In this document: piece by piece, positions 22,647 through 31,074 of the stretch
Numbering within the stretch: position 1 is the first letter of the stretch
How the letters are laid out: the number at the start of each line of letters is the position of its first letter
Source: Streptomyces griseoviridis
GTDB taxonomy: Bacteria > Actinomycetota > Actinomycetes > Streptomycetales > Streptomycetaceae
Assembly (NCBI GenBank): GCA_014649155.1
Contig: BMSM01000024.1
Coordinates: forward strand, 1 to 64,000
Direction of reading: 5' to 3'
DNA: 64,000 bases
Translations under genes and position numbers: made by a program
Notes under the pieces: generated by a model
Databases searched by the model: none
What the model saw: the letters and a program-made list of their open reading frames with translations, nothing else
Told to the model about the DNA's origin: nothing

Positions 22647-23615
22647 ATGGACATCGGTTACAAACTGGCCTCCGAGGCCTTCGGGCCGCGGGAACTGATC
22701 CGGCAGGCCGTCCGCGCGGAGGCGGCCGGCTTCGACTTCGTCGAGATGAGCGACCACTACCACCCCTGGCTCGACGTCCAGGGCCACTCCTCCTTCACCT
22801 GGACGGTGCTCGGCGCGATCGCCGCCCGCACCGAGCGCATCGGCCTGGTGACCGGGGTGACCTGCCCGACCGTCCGCTACCACCCGGCGATCGTCGCGCA
22901 GGCCGCCGCGACCCTCGCCCTCGTCTCCGACGGCCGGTTCGTCCTCGGGGTGGGCTCCGGCGAGCGGCTCAACGAACACGTCGTCGGCCGTGGCTTCCCC
23001 GACACCGTCCGCGAACGGCACGCGCTGCTCCGCGAGGCGCTGGAGATCATCCGCCTGCTGTGGCGCGGCGGCTACCGCTCGTACGACGGGAGGTACCTGC
23101 GGCTGGCCGACGCCCGGGTCTTCGACCTGCCCGAGCGGCTCCCGCTGATCGCCGTCGCCGCGAGCGGCCCGCACTCGGCGCGGATCGCCGCCGAACTGGG
23201 CGACGGGCTCTTCGCCACGGAGGACAAGCCGTCGATCGTCCGCCACTACCGGGTGGCCGGCGGCTCCGGCCCCGGGTACGCGGAGGTGCCCATGGCCTGG
23301 GCCGAGGACGAGCGGACGGCCGCGCGGGAGGCGCTGCGGACCTCCCGCTGGGCACTGACCGGCTGGAAGGTGATGAGCGAACTGCCCAACCCGGTCAACT
23401 TCGACGCGGCCACCACCACCGTGCGCGAGGAGGACGTCCTGGAGAAGTTCGCCTGCGGCCCCGACCCCGACCGCCACCTGGCGGCGGCACAGCGCTATGT
23501 CGACGCCGGCTTCGACCGGCTGGTCCTCCAGAACGCCGGGCCCGACCCGGACGGCTTCATCGACTTCTACGAGCGCGAACTCCAGGAGCCGCTGCGCCGC
23601 CTGCGGCCCTCCTGA
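22647..23615 (+). CDS. F420-dependent LLM-class oxidoreductase
   Basis: This 322-residue TIM-barrel protein of the luciferase-like monooxygenase superfamily is close in pattern to F420-dependent glucose-6-phosphate dehydrogenases (TIGR03557-type): it starts with IGYKLASEAFGPRELI, has the MSDHYHPW motif whose His is the catalytic base in that family, RIGLVTGVTCPT, and GRFVLGVGSGERLNEHVVG for F420 binding. It uses reduced or oxidised F420; the substrate is not evident. It converges on the decarboxylase operon, with 16 bases between stop codons, and is probably unrelated to it. ATG 22647. Confidence 0.88.
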   Translation: MDIGYKLASEAFGPRELIRQAVRAEAAGFDFVEMSDHYHPWLDVQGHSSFTWTVLGAIAARTERIGLVTGVTCPTVRYHPAIVAQAAATLALVSDGRFVLGVGSGERLNEHVVGRGFPDTVRERHALLREALEIIRLLWRGGYRSYDGRYLRLADARVFDLPERLPLIAVAASGPHSARIAAELGDGLFATEDKPSIVRHYRVAGGSGPGYAEVPMAWAEDERTAAREALRTSRWALTGWKVMSELPNPVNFDAATTTVREEDVLEKFACGPDPDRHLAAAQRYVDAGFDRLVLQNAGPDPDGFIDFYERELQEPLRRLRPS

Positions 23616-23631
23616 CCCAGGGGGCGGTACG

Positions 23632-23883
23632 TCAGCGGGCGGCGAGCGGCGGCACCGCCGGAACCTCCAGGGCCGTGGCGATGTCCTCGGCGGTCATCCG
23701 GAACCGCTCCGGGTAGGCGCCGGGGCTGGTGCGGCGGGCGGGCTCGGTGGTGCGCCACATGTACAGGCAGCGGGCGCACTGGAGGACCTCCCACACGTCC
23801 GGCACGGGGGAGTGTGCGACGGTGCGGACGGCCTCGTCGGAGCAGCGGGGGCACACGGCGGGGGAAGCGGTCGGGGCGGTCAT
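23632..23883 (-). CDS. vdcD: Hydroxyarylic acid decarboxylase subunit D (VdcD/BsdD-like)
   Basis: This 83-residue protein has a small zinc-ribbon-like pair of CxxC motifs (VCPRCSDE and LQCARCLYMW) and the VPDVWEVLQC and FRMTAEDI stretches typical of the D subunit of non-oxidative 4-hydroxybenzoate/vanillate decarboxylases. The role of the D subunit is not well defined; it is needed for full activity in some systems. The gene is the last of a three-gene operon after ubiX- and ubiD-type genes, starting 41 bases after the UbiD stop (ATG 23883, with GGAAAGGA upstream). Confidence 0.85.
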   Translation of the reverse strand: MTAPTASPAVCPRCSDEAVRTVAHSPVPDVWEVLQCARCLYMWRTTEPARRTSPGAYPERFRMTAEDIATALEVPAVPPLAAR

Positions 23884-23924
23884 GGGCGACGGGTCCTTTC
23901 CGGGGAGGGGTGACGGGGCGGGTC

Positions 23925-25349
23925 TCAGCGGGTGGCCAGCAGCGTGCGCAGCCGGGCCGCCCACGCGGCGGTCTCGGGCAGGTCCTTGACGGGCGTGCCG
24001 AAGTTGCCGCGTACGTCGGGGGCGACCGGGGTGGTCGCGTCGATGATCATCTTGCTGGTGACGCCGGCCGGCTGGGAGGCGGGCGCCAGCTCCACCACCG
24101 ACAGGTTCGGCAGGACGAGGACGTCCTCCCTCGGGTTCACCTTGGCCGACTGGGCCCACATCACCTGCGGCAGGTCGAACGGGTCCACGTCCTCGTCGAC
24201 GAGGATGACCTGCGAGACATAGCCGAGGCCGTGCGGCGTGGTCATCGCGCGCATCCCCACCGCCTTGGCGAAACCGCCGTACCGCTTGGCCGTGGAGATG
24301 ATCACCAGCAGCCCGTGGGTGTACATCGCGTTGACCGCCCGTACCTCCGGGAACTCGGCCCGCAGCTGCTTCAGCAGCGGCACGCTGGTGTTCGGGCCGA
24401 CCAGGTAGTCGCACTCCGTCCAGGGCATGCCGAGGTACAGGGACTCGAAGACGGGCCGGGAGCGGTACGAGATCCGCTCGATCCGGATGACGGGCATCCG
24501 CCGGCCGCCCGAGTAGTGCCCCGTGAACTCGCCGAACGGCCCCTCGATCTGCCGCACCCGGGACTCGACGACACCCTCGATGACGACCTCGGCGCCCCAG
24601 GGGACGTCCAGACCGGTGTGCGGCGCGGTGGCGATCGGCATCGGCGCGCCGCGCAGGGCGCCCGCCATCTCGTACTCGGACTGGTCGTAGCGCAGCGGCA
24701 TGCCCGCGACGATCGGGATCACCGGGTCGTTGCCGAGGGTGATGGCGACCGGGAGGTCCTCGCCGCGCTCCTCGGCGGTGCGCAGGTGCTGCGCGATGTC
24801 GTGCACCGGCACCGGCTGGAGGGCGAGCCGGTCGCGGCCGATGACCTCCATGCGGTACGTGCCCAGGTTCTGCTTGCCGAAGTGGTCCGGGTCGGCGGGG
24901 TCGCGGGAGACCACGGCCGCCTTGTCGAGGTAGAAGCCACCGTCGCCGTCGTTGAGGCGGAACAGCGGCAGGACGGCGAAGAGGTCGACGTCGCCGCCGG
25001 TGACGGTGTTCTCCTGCCAGGGCGCGTCCGCGCGCCGCTCGGGCGGCACGGGGAAGGCGTCCCAGCGGCGGGCGAACTCCTCGACCTGCTCGCGCGGCGA
25101 GGTCTCCTTCGGCATGCCGAGGGCGAGGGCGTGGTTGCGCCAGGACCCGTGCACGTTCATCGCGATCCGGGCGTCGGTGAACCCCTTGACCCGGTCGAAC
25201 CACAGGGCGGGCGCCCCCTCGCCGATCCGGCCCGCGGCGTTGGCCGCCGCCGCGATGTCCGGCTCCGGCAGCACCTCGTCCGGAATCCGCAGCAGCTGTC
25301 CCTCCTTCTCCAGCGTGTCGAGGAACGAGCGCAGATCGTCGTACGGCAT
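23925..25349 (-). CDS. vdcC: UbiD-family hydroxyarylic acid decarboxylase (VdcC/BsdC-like)
   Basis: This 474-residue protein of the UbiD family uses prenylated FMN and Mn2+ to decarboxylate aromatic acids. Seen are the DLRSFLDTLEKEGQL start, GSWRNHALALGM near the cofactor site, the IPIVAGMPLRYDQSEYEMAG segment, and the E-x-P-FGEFTGHYSGGR motif whose Arg and Glu belong to the catalytic E-R-E network. Together with the subunit D and UbiX genes it corresponds to the vdcBCD set of Streptomyces that converts vanillate to guaiacol or 4-hydroxybenzoate to phenol; which acid is used here cannot be read from sequence. ATG 25349 has GGAGGAG just upstream. The AraC regulator divergent from ubiX probably controls it. 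Confidence 0.92.
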   Translation of the reverse strand: MPYDDLRSFLDTLEKEGQLLRIPDEVLPEPDIAAAANAAGRIGEGAPALWFDRVKGFTDARIAMNVHGSWRNHALALGMPKETSPREQVEEFARRWDAFPVPPERRADAPWQENTVTGGDVDLFAVLPLFRLNDGDGGFYLDKAAVVSRDPADPDHFGKQNLGTYRMEVIGRDRLALQPVPVHDIAQHLRTAEERGEDLPVAITLGNDPVIPIVAGMPLRYDQSEYEMAGALRGAPMPIATAPHTGLDVPWGAEVVIEGVVESRVRQIEGPFGEFTGHYSGGRRMPVIRIERISYRSRPVFESLYLGMPWTECDYLVGPNTSVPLLKQLRAEFPEVRAVNAMYTHGLLVIISTAKRYGGFAKAVGMRAMTTPHGLGYVSQVILVDEDVDPFDLPQVMWAQSAKVNPREDVLVLPNLSVVELAPASQPAGVTSKMIIDATTPVAPDVRGNFGTPVKDLPETAAWAARLRTLLATR

Positions 25350-25411
25350 GGGGGTCTCCTCCTGTGGGGCGGGCTGGTGGTGGGGGCGCGGCCGGGGTCA
25401 GGAAGCGCGGG

Positions 25412-25990
25412 TCAGGAAGCGCGGGCGGCCCGCAGGCCGGTCCAGCGGCGGGCGCCCGCGGCGGGCAGGCCGAGCTGGTCCAGGACGCGGGAGACGATGT
25501 GCTCGACGATGTCGTCCACCGTCTCCGGACGGTTGTAGAAGGCCGGCACGGGAGGGACGATCCGTACGCCCATCCGGGACAGCGCGAGCATGTTCTCCAG
25601 GTGGATCTCGCTCAGCGGCGTCTCGCGGGGCACCAGCACCAGCGGCCGGCGCTCCTTCAGCGTGACGTCCGCCGCCCGGCCGACCAGACCGTCCGCGTAC
25701 CCGGCGCGGATGCCGGCGAGGGTCTTCATCGAGCACGGGATCACGACCATGCCGTCCGTGCGGAAGGAACCGGACGAGAGGGTGGCGCCCTGGTCCTCGG
25801 GCGAGTGCGCCACGTCGGCCAGCGCGGCCACCTCCCGCATGGTCCGCCCGGTCTCCAGCTCGACGGTGGCCCGGGCCCAGCGGCTCGCGACGAAGTGGGT
25901 CTCGACGTCCCGCAGTTCGGCGAGCCGCTCCAGCAGCCGCACCCCGAAGGGCGCACCGGTGGCCCCCGTCATCGCCACGATCACCCGCAC
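25412..25990 (-). CDS. vdcB: UbiX-family flavin prenyltransferase (VdcB/BsdB-like)
   Basis: This 192-residue flavoprotein starts with RVIVAMTGATGAPFG (FMN-binding), has SRWARATVELE, the VIPCSMKTLAGIRAGYADGLVGRAADV core of UbiX and the closing PPVPAFYNRPETVDDIVEHIVSRVLDQLG. It makes prenylated FMN from dimethylallyl phosphate and FMN for the neighbouring UbiD enzyme. The GTG start at 25990 is the first codon of the conserved strand. It is the first gene of the operon, and the intergenic region to the divergent AraC gene (25991-26113) should contain the promoter. Confidence 0.93.
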   Translation of the reverse strand: MRVIVAMTGATGAPFGVRLLERLAELRDVETHFVASRWARATVELETGRTMREVAALADVAHSPEDQGATLSSGSFRTDGMVVIPCSMKTLAGIRAGYADGLVGRAADVTLKERRPLVLVPRETPLSEIHLENMLALSRMGVRIVPPVPAFYNRPETVDDIVEHIVSRVLDQLGLPAAGARRWTGLRAARAS

Positions 25991-26113
25991 GGCACACCTG
26001 TCCCTTTTCGGTCAGCTCCCGATCCGTTCCCTGCTCACGCTAGGAGGCCCTGCTGGCCGACGGCGGTACGCTGAGGACAAGCGATGGGGAAAATCGGACA
26101 GGAGCGGGCCGCG

Positions 26114-27004
26114 ATGGGACAGGAGCCAGGGGCCGTCACCATCACCGAGGTGGCGTACCGGCCCGCGCTGAGCGCGCCGATCGGCATGGACGTCGTCGAC
26201 TTCGCGGAGCTGCGGGCCCGCGGACGGCGGCGCGGCATCGACCTGTCGGCCCCGCAGCGCCCCGCCTTCCACCACCTGATCCACGTCCGCCCCGGCTCCG
26301 CGCCGCTGGAGCACACCGTGGACTTCACCCGGCACGTGGTCCCGCCGGGCGGCTGGCTGTGGGTGCGCCCCGGGCAGGTCCACCAGTACGCGGCCGGGCC
26401 CGAGGGCCCGTGGGAGGTCGCGGACGGTGTCATCGTGATCTGGCGGCCCGGCTTCGTCCCGGACGACCCGCCGGAGGTGACGGTGCCCGTGCGGCCGGCC
26501 GGCCCGCGGGCCCGGCTGGTGGACCTGGCGCGGGAGCATCTCGTCGCGGAGTACGCGGACATGGGCGCGATGCCGCTGGAGGCGCACAACAAGGCGCTGC
26601 GGGCACTGCTCTCGGTCCTGCTGCTGCGGCTGGCGCACGCGGCACCCGGGAGCGCGGCGGCGGCGCCGGGACGGGACGGGCCGTTCGAGCGGTTCCGGGC
26701 CGCCGTGGAGCGGGACTTCACCCGCACCCACCGGGTCGCCGACTACGCCGCCGGCCTCGGCTACAGCACCCGCACCCTCACCCGGGCCACCCTCGCCGCG
26801 ACCGGGACCACCGCCAAGGCGTACCTGGACGCGCGGATCGTCCTGGAGGCCAAGCGGCTCCTGGTCCACACCGACCTCGGCGCCGCCGACGTGGCCCGGC
26901 ATCTCGGATTCACCGACCCGGCCGACTTCGGAGCGTTCTTCCGCCGGCACGACGGGCGCACCCCGCTGCGGTTCCGGGCGGCGGCCCGGGGGACGGCACC
27001 CTGA
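26114..27004 (+). CDS. AraC-family transcriptional regulator
   Basis: This protein of about 296 residues has an N-terminal cupin-like sensing domain (FHHLIHVRPGSAPLEHTVDF...PPGGWLWVRPGQVHQY, the cupin His pattern) and a C-terminal double helix-turn-helix (RVADYAAGLGYSTRTLTRATLAATG...GAADVARHLGFTDPADFGAFFRRHDG). ATG 26114 has AGGAG 9 bases before it; an ATG at 26084 is in frame but lacks a site. It is divergent from the ubiX-ubiD-subunit D operon and is the probable aromatic-acid-responsive activator of that operon (positional inference). Confidence 0.88.
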   Translation: MGQEPGAVTITEVAYRPALSAPIGMDVVDFAELRARGRRRGIDLSAPQRPAFHHLIHVRPGSAPLEHTVDFTRHVVPPGGWLWVRPGQVHQYAAGPEGPWEVADGVIVIWRPGFVPDDPPEVTVPVRPAGPRARLVDLAREHLVAEYADMGAMPLEAHNKALRALLSVLLLRLAHAAPGSAAAAPGRDGPFERFRAAVERDFTRTHRVADYAAGLGYSTRTLTRATLAATGTTAKAYLDARIVLEAKRLLVHTDLGAADVARHLGFTDPADFGAFFRRHDGRTPLRFRAAARGTAP

Positions 27005-27012
27005 CACACCAC

Positions 27013-27032
27013 CGCCGGCACCGGAGCCGGCG
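27013..27032. terminator. Small GC hairpin between convergent genes
   Basis: CGCCGGC (27013-27019) and GCCGGCG (27026-27032) form a 7-bp stem with a 6-base loop just after the AraC stop codon. A weak, possibly bidirectional terminator without a U-tract is the likely role. Confidence 0.35.
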
Positions 27033-27101
27033 TGCCCGGAACGCGGGCCGGTCTCACGGCGCCCACCGCGACGCCCCGGGCACCGGACGGCGGGGGCGGG
27101 T

Positions 27102-28163
27102 TCAGCCGCCCGACAGCCGCAGCAGCACCTTGCCGCTGCCCGCGGCCGGGTCCGCGGCGACCGACAGGGCCTCCTCGGCCCGCTCCAGCGGGAACCGGTG
27201 GGTGATCAGCGGGCGTACGTCCACCCCGTCCCGCAGCGCGAGCAGCGCGTCGTCGATCTCCTCGACGAAACGGTACGAGCCGATCCAGCTGATCTCCCGG
27301 GTCACCAGGTCACCGAGGACGGCGGGGACGGGCGTGCCGGGCAGGTTGCCGACCTGGACGAGGGTGCCGCCCCGGGCGGTGGCCCGCAGCACCGCGCCGA
27401 GCGCGGCCGGGGCGCCGGACGCCTCGAACACCACGTCCACGTCCTCGGGCAGTGCCTCGCCGCGGGAGAGGTCGCGGGTCTCCTGGGCGCCCATCGACCG
27501 GGCGACGGCCAGCGCGGAGGACGACAGGTCGGCGGCGATCACCCGGCCGGCGCCGCGGTACCGGGCGGCGGCCACCACCAGCGAGCCGATCGGCCCCGCG
27601 CCGTTCACCAGGACGGTCCGGCCGCGCAGAGCGGGGACCCGGCCCACCGCGTGCAGCGCCACCGCCAGGGGCTCGGCGAGTGCGCCCCGCTCGGTGTCCA
27701 CGCCGTCCGGCAACGGCCTGACCTGGTCGGCGTCGACCGCCCGGTACTCGCTGAACCCGCCGTCGGTGTGCGGGGTGAACGCCGCCGAGCCGAAGTAGCG
27801 CACCTGCGGATACAGGTTGGTGCGGCCCGCGATCCGGTCCGGCAGCGCTCCGTCACCCACGGGCCGCGCCGGATGCACGGTCACCGGCAGACCCTCGCAC
27901 AGGCCGGTCACCCCCGGGCCGAGCGCGGCGACCCGGCCGGCGACCTCGTGCCCCAGCACCAGCGGATGGGCGAGCGCCGCCGTGCCGGAGGCGCCCTTCC
28001 TCCAGTACGCGAGGTCGGAGCCGCAGATCCCGCCCCACTCCAGGGCCAGCAGCACCTGTCCGGGGCCGGGCACCGGGCGGGGCCGGGTGTCGACCCGTAC
28101 GTCTCCCGCCCCGTGCACCACGACCGCCCGCATGGTGCCGTGCTGCGAGGTGGTGGCGGTCAT
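27102..28163 (-). CDS. Zinc-dependent L-idonate/L-gulonate 5-dehydrogenase-like enzyme
   Basis: This 353-residue medium-chain dehydrogenase has the catalytic zinc site (GGICGSDL Cys, HPLVLGHEVAG His-Glu) and the Rossmann motif VNGAGPIGSLV. The stretch TNLYPQVRYFGSAAFTPHTDGGFSEY is characteristic of L-idonate 5-dehydrogenases. The four cysteines of the structural zinc lobe are absent, which is normal for this subgroup. L-gulonate 5-dehydrogenase activity, giving D-fructuronate, is known for relatives encoded next to mannonate dehydratases, which fits this operon. ATG 28163 overlaps the stop of the permease gene by 4 bases (ATGA), so it is translationally coupled. The last gene of the operon. 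Confidence 0.85.
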   Translation of the reverse strand: MTATTSQHGTMRAVVVHGAGDVRVDTRPRPVPGPGQVLLALEWGGICGSDLAYWRKGASGTAALAHPLVLGHEVAGRVAALGPGVTGLCEGLPVTVHPARPVGDGALPDRIAGRTNLYPQVRYFGSAAFTPHTDGGFSEYRAVDADQVRPLPDGVDTERGALAEPLAVALHAVGRVPALRGRTVLVNGAGPIGSLVVAAARYRGAGRVIAADLSSSALAVARSMGAQETRDLSRGEALPEDVDVVFEASGAPAALGAVLRATARGGTLVQVGNLPGTPVPAVLGDLVTREISWIGSYRFVEEIDDALLALRDGVDVRPLITHRFPLERAEEALSVAADPAAGSGKVLLRLSGG

Positions 28164-29554
28164 ACGGCGTCCTCCAGGCGGACCAGGTCACGGCCGCGGG
28201 TCTCGGGCGCGAGATACGCGCTGACGAAGGTGATGAGCGAGTAGACGACGAGCATCGCCGCGATGGGCCACCAACTGCCGGTGACCGCCGTCAGGGTGGC
28301 CGCCACGACCGGACCGATCGCGGTGGCCAGGATGCCGCCGATCTCCTTGGCGAGGGCGAGCTGCGTGAACCGGGTGCGGGCGCCGAAGAGTTCGGCCATC
28401 GTCACGCTCTCCAGCGAGAACAGGCCGAGCACCCCGACGTTCAGCCCGAGCACCATGCCGATCATCACGCCCGGTGTCGTCCCCGAGGTGATCAGCAGCA
28501 TCACCGGGAAGGCGAGGACCACGGTCAGCGCCGTCAGCACCAGGTAGAGCACCCGGCGCCCGAACCGGTCGCCGAGCAGGCCGACCAGCGGCACGGTGGC
28601 GAAGCCCAGCAGCGAGCCGTACACGATGGCGTCCGTGGGCACGGACCGGCCGACCGCGAGGTTGGTGGCGATGTAGCCGACGAGGAAGGTCTGGACGACC
28701 CCCGAGTTCCCCGCCTGCCCGAACCGCAGCCCGAGGGCGAGGAAGAAGGCCCTGCCCTTGCGCTGGCGGACACCGGCCGCCAGGACACCGCCCCGTTCGG
28801 GGCCGGCCTCGGCGACGGCCGACTCGACCTCCTCACGGGCCAGCGCGACCCCGTCCACCACGTCCGGGCGCTCCTCGAAGACCGGGCTCTCCTTCAGGCC
28901 CCGGCGCAGCCACACCGCGAAAACCATCAGCCCGAAGCTGAGCAGGAACGGCAGCCGCCAGCCCCAGGACAGCAACTGCTCCTCGCTGAGCACGGCCAGC
29001 AGCACCGCCCACAGCCCGGAGGCGGCCAGCGTCCCCGAGTTGGTGCCGAGCGACACCAGGGAGGAGATCAGGCCCCGCCGTTTCGCCGGGGCGTACTCGG
29101 CGAGCAGCACCGTCGCCCCGGCGATCTCGGCGCCCGCCCCGAACCCCTGGATCAGCCGCAGCACCACCAGCAGCACCGGCGCCATGATGCCGATGGTGCC
29201 GTAGGTGGGCAGCACGCCGATCAGGGTCGTGGAGGCGCCCATCAGCAGGATGGTCAGGTACAGGACCCGCTTGCGGCCGATCCGGTCGCCCATCCGCCCG
29301 AAGTAGACGGCACCGGCGAGCCGGGCGACGTAACCGACGCCGTACGTGGCCATCGCGGCGATCAGGCCGATGGCGGGACTGACGTCCGGGAAGAAGAGCT
29401 TGTTGAAGACGATCGCGGCGGCCAGCGAGTACAGCTGGAAGTCCATGAACTCCATGGCCGTGCCCAGCCAGCCCGAGACGGCGGCCCGGGCCAGGTCGCC
29501 CGTGGTGCGCTCCGCGGCGCGTGGCTGCTCCGCGGAGACGGCACTGTCCTTCAT
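28160..29554 (-). CDS. MFS transporter, metabolite:H+ symporter family
   Basis: This 464-residue membrane protein has twelve predicted helices and the MHS/ProP-type signatures: GWLGTAMEFMDFQLYSLAA in helix 1, the GRMGDRIGRKRVL loop 2-3 motif, RLIQGFGAGAEIAGATVLLAEYAP and a second GDRFGRRVL loop. MHS permeases import organic acids with protons; in this operon the cargo is probably a hexonate or hexuronate such as L-gulonate or fructuronate. A cytoplasmic central loop of about 60 residues (RPDVVDGVALAREEVESAVAEAGPER...) is longer than usual. ATG 29554 chosen; an in-frame upstream extension is not conserved. It lies 65 bases after the fructuronate reductase gene. Confidence 0.88.
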   Translation of the reverse strand: MKDSAVSAEQPRAAERTTGDLARAAVSGWLGTAMEFMDFQLYSLAAAIVFNKLFFPDVSPAIGLIAAMATYGVGYVARLAGAVYFGRMGDRIGRKRVLYLTILLMGASTTLIGVLPTYGTIGIMAPVLLVVLRLIQGFGAGAEIAGATVLLAEYAPAKRRGLISSLVSLGTNSGTLAASGLWAVLLAVLSEEQLLSWGWRLPFLLSFGLMVFAVWLRRGLKESPVFEERPDVVDGVALAREEVESAVAEAGPERGGVLAAGVRQRKGRAFFLALGLRFGQAGNSGVVQTFLVGYIATNLAVGRSVPTDAIVYGSLLGFATVPLVGLLGDRFGRRVLYLVLTALTVVLAFPVMLLITSGTTPGVMIGMVLGLNVGVLGLFSLESVTMAELFGARTRFTQLALAKEIGGILATAIGPVVAATLTAVTGSWWPIAAMLVVYSLITFVSAYLAPETRGRDLVRLEDAV

Positions 29555-29619
29555 CGTGAACTCCGTTGTTCGGGGGACGGTGATGTGTCGGAGGGTCGGT
29601 GAGGCGGCGAGGGGCCGGT

Positions 29620-31074
29620 TCAGAGCTCGACGCGGCCGGCCCGCAGCGCCGGCAGCCGGTCCGCGACCGCTCCGGTGAGAGCGGTGTCCTCGGCCAGGTC
29701 GGCGGCGCCGACCCGGCACAGCAGCGCGCGGACGGTGTCCGCCGGCCGGCCGGCCCGGTCCCAGCAGGCGGCCAGTGCCCCGGCCGCCGGGTCGGGCAGC
29801 GCGGGCCCGCCGGGCCGGGTGCCGTACGCCCAGGCGGCCAGGGCCAGTTCGAGGACCGGCGTGGCCGTGCCCCGGGCGCGCAGCGTGCGCAGGGCGGGCA
29901 GCCAGCGCTCGGTGATCTTCAGGGAGGCGTCGGAGCCGATCTGCCGCAGCAGGTGGCGCATCGCCGGATTGCGGAACCGCAGGACCAGGTCACCGGCGTA
30001 CCGGGCCGGGTCGGGGCCGCCGGCCGGGAGGGTCGGGGCGACCTCCGCGCACAGCGCCCGGACCGCCGTCTCGCCCCACCCCGTGGCCATGGCGTCGGCG
30101 ACGGTGCCGTGGCCGGCCGCCAGGCCCAGGTGGGCGAGGAGCGAGTGGGAGCCGTTGAGCAGCCGCAACTTGGTGAGCTGGTACGGCGCGACGTCCGGCA
30201 CGAACAGGGCGCCGTCCGTCTCCCAGCGCGGCCGGGGCGCGGCGAAGGAGTCCTCCAGGACCCACTGCCGGTAGGGCTCGCCGGACACCGGCAGCGCGTC
30301 GCGCACACCGAGCGCGGCACGGGCCGCCGCGAGGTCGCCCTCCCCGGTCGCGGGCACGATCCGGTCCACGACCGTCGCCGGGAAGGACACCGCCGAGGCC
30401 AGCCGCTCCAGCACCGTCTCGCGGTCCGGCCAGGCCGACGCCCGCACGAAGTCCCGTACCACCCGGCCCAGTACGGCGCCGTTGTCCGCCATGTTGTCGC
30501 AGGACACCACGGTCAGGGGTGGCGCGTCCGCCCGTGTCCGCGCGGCCAGCCCGGCCGCCAGCCGGCCCACCACGGTGGTGAGCGGACCGTCCGGCGGCGC
30601 GGCGAGGTCGGCCGCCACCGGGGCGGCGGTGAGGTCGAGGCCGCCGGTCGCGGGCGAGCGGTGGTACCCCTTCTCCGTGACCGTCAGCGTCACCACCGTC
30701 ACGTCCGGATCGGCGAGCAGCGCGTCGACGGCCCCCGCGTCCGGCCCCATCGCCAGGGCGGCCACGACCGACCCCACCACCCGGCGGACCTCCCCCTCGG
30801 GCCGGAGCTCGGCGAGCGAGTACAGGCAGTCCTGGGCGCGCAGGGCGCGCGCGGTCTCCGCCGAGCGGGGCGCGACCGCGGCGATGCCCCAGGGCTCACC
30901 GGAGCGGGCGGCGGCGTGCTCGGTGTAGACCGCCTGGTGCGCCCGGTGGAAGGCACCGAGCCCGAAGTGCACGACACGGGCGCGCAGGTCACGCGGATCG
31001 ACGGCCGGCCGCAGCGCGGGCGCCAGCCCGGCCAGCGCCGCACGGCTCAGCCGCGGTGGTTCCACGGCGCTCAC
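29620..31074 (-). CDS. Mannitol dehydrogenase-family protein, probable D-fructuronate reductase (UxuB-like)
   Basis: This 484-residue polyol-specific long-chain dehydrogenase has VVHFGLGAFHRAHQAVY in the NAD(P)-binding domain, VSCDNMADNGAVLGR, SFPATVVDRIVP, EPYRQWVLEDSF and the catalytic K-LLNG-H element (LTKLRLLNGSHSLLAHLG). It interconverts D-fructuronate and D-mannonate in the family member UxuB; mannitol or altronate oxidation are alternatives, but the mannonate dehydratase encoded just upstream supports fructuronate. The GTG at 31074 overlaps the dehydratase stop by 4 bases (GTGA). Confidence 0.88.
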   Translation of the reverse strand: MSAVEPPRLSRAALAGLAPALRPAVDPRDLRARVVHFGLGAFHRAHQAVYTEHAAARSGEPWGIAAVAPRSAETARALRAQDCLYSLAELRPEGEVRRVVGSVVAALAMGPDAGAVDALLADPDVTVVTLTVTEKGYHRSPATGGLDLTAAPVAADLAAPPDGPLTTVVGRLAAGLAARTRADAPPLTVVSCDNMADNGAVLGRVVRDFVRASAWPDRETVLERLASAVSFPATVVDRIVPATGEGDLAAARAALGVRDALPVSGEPYRQWVLEDSFAAPRPRWETDGALFVPDVAPYQLTKLRLLNGSHSLLAHLGLAAGHGTVADAMATGWGETAVRALCAEVAPTLPAGGPDPARYAGDLVLRFRNPAMRHLLRQIGSDASLKITERWLPALRTLRARGTATPVLELALAAWAYGTRPGGPALPDPAAGALAACWDRAGRPADTVRALLCRVGAADLAEDTALTGAVADRLPALRAGRVEL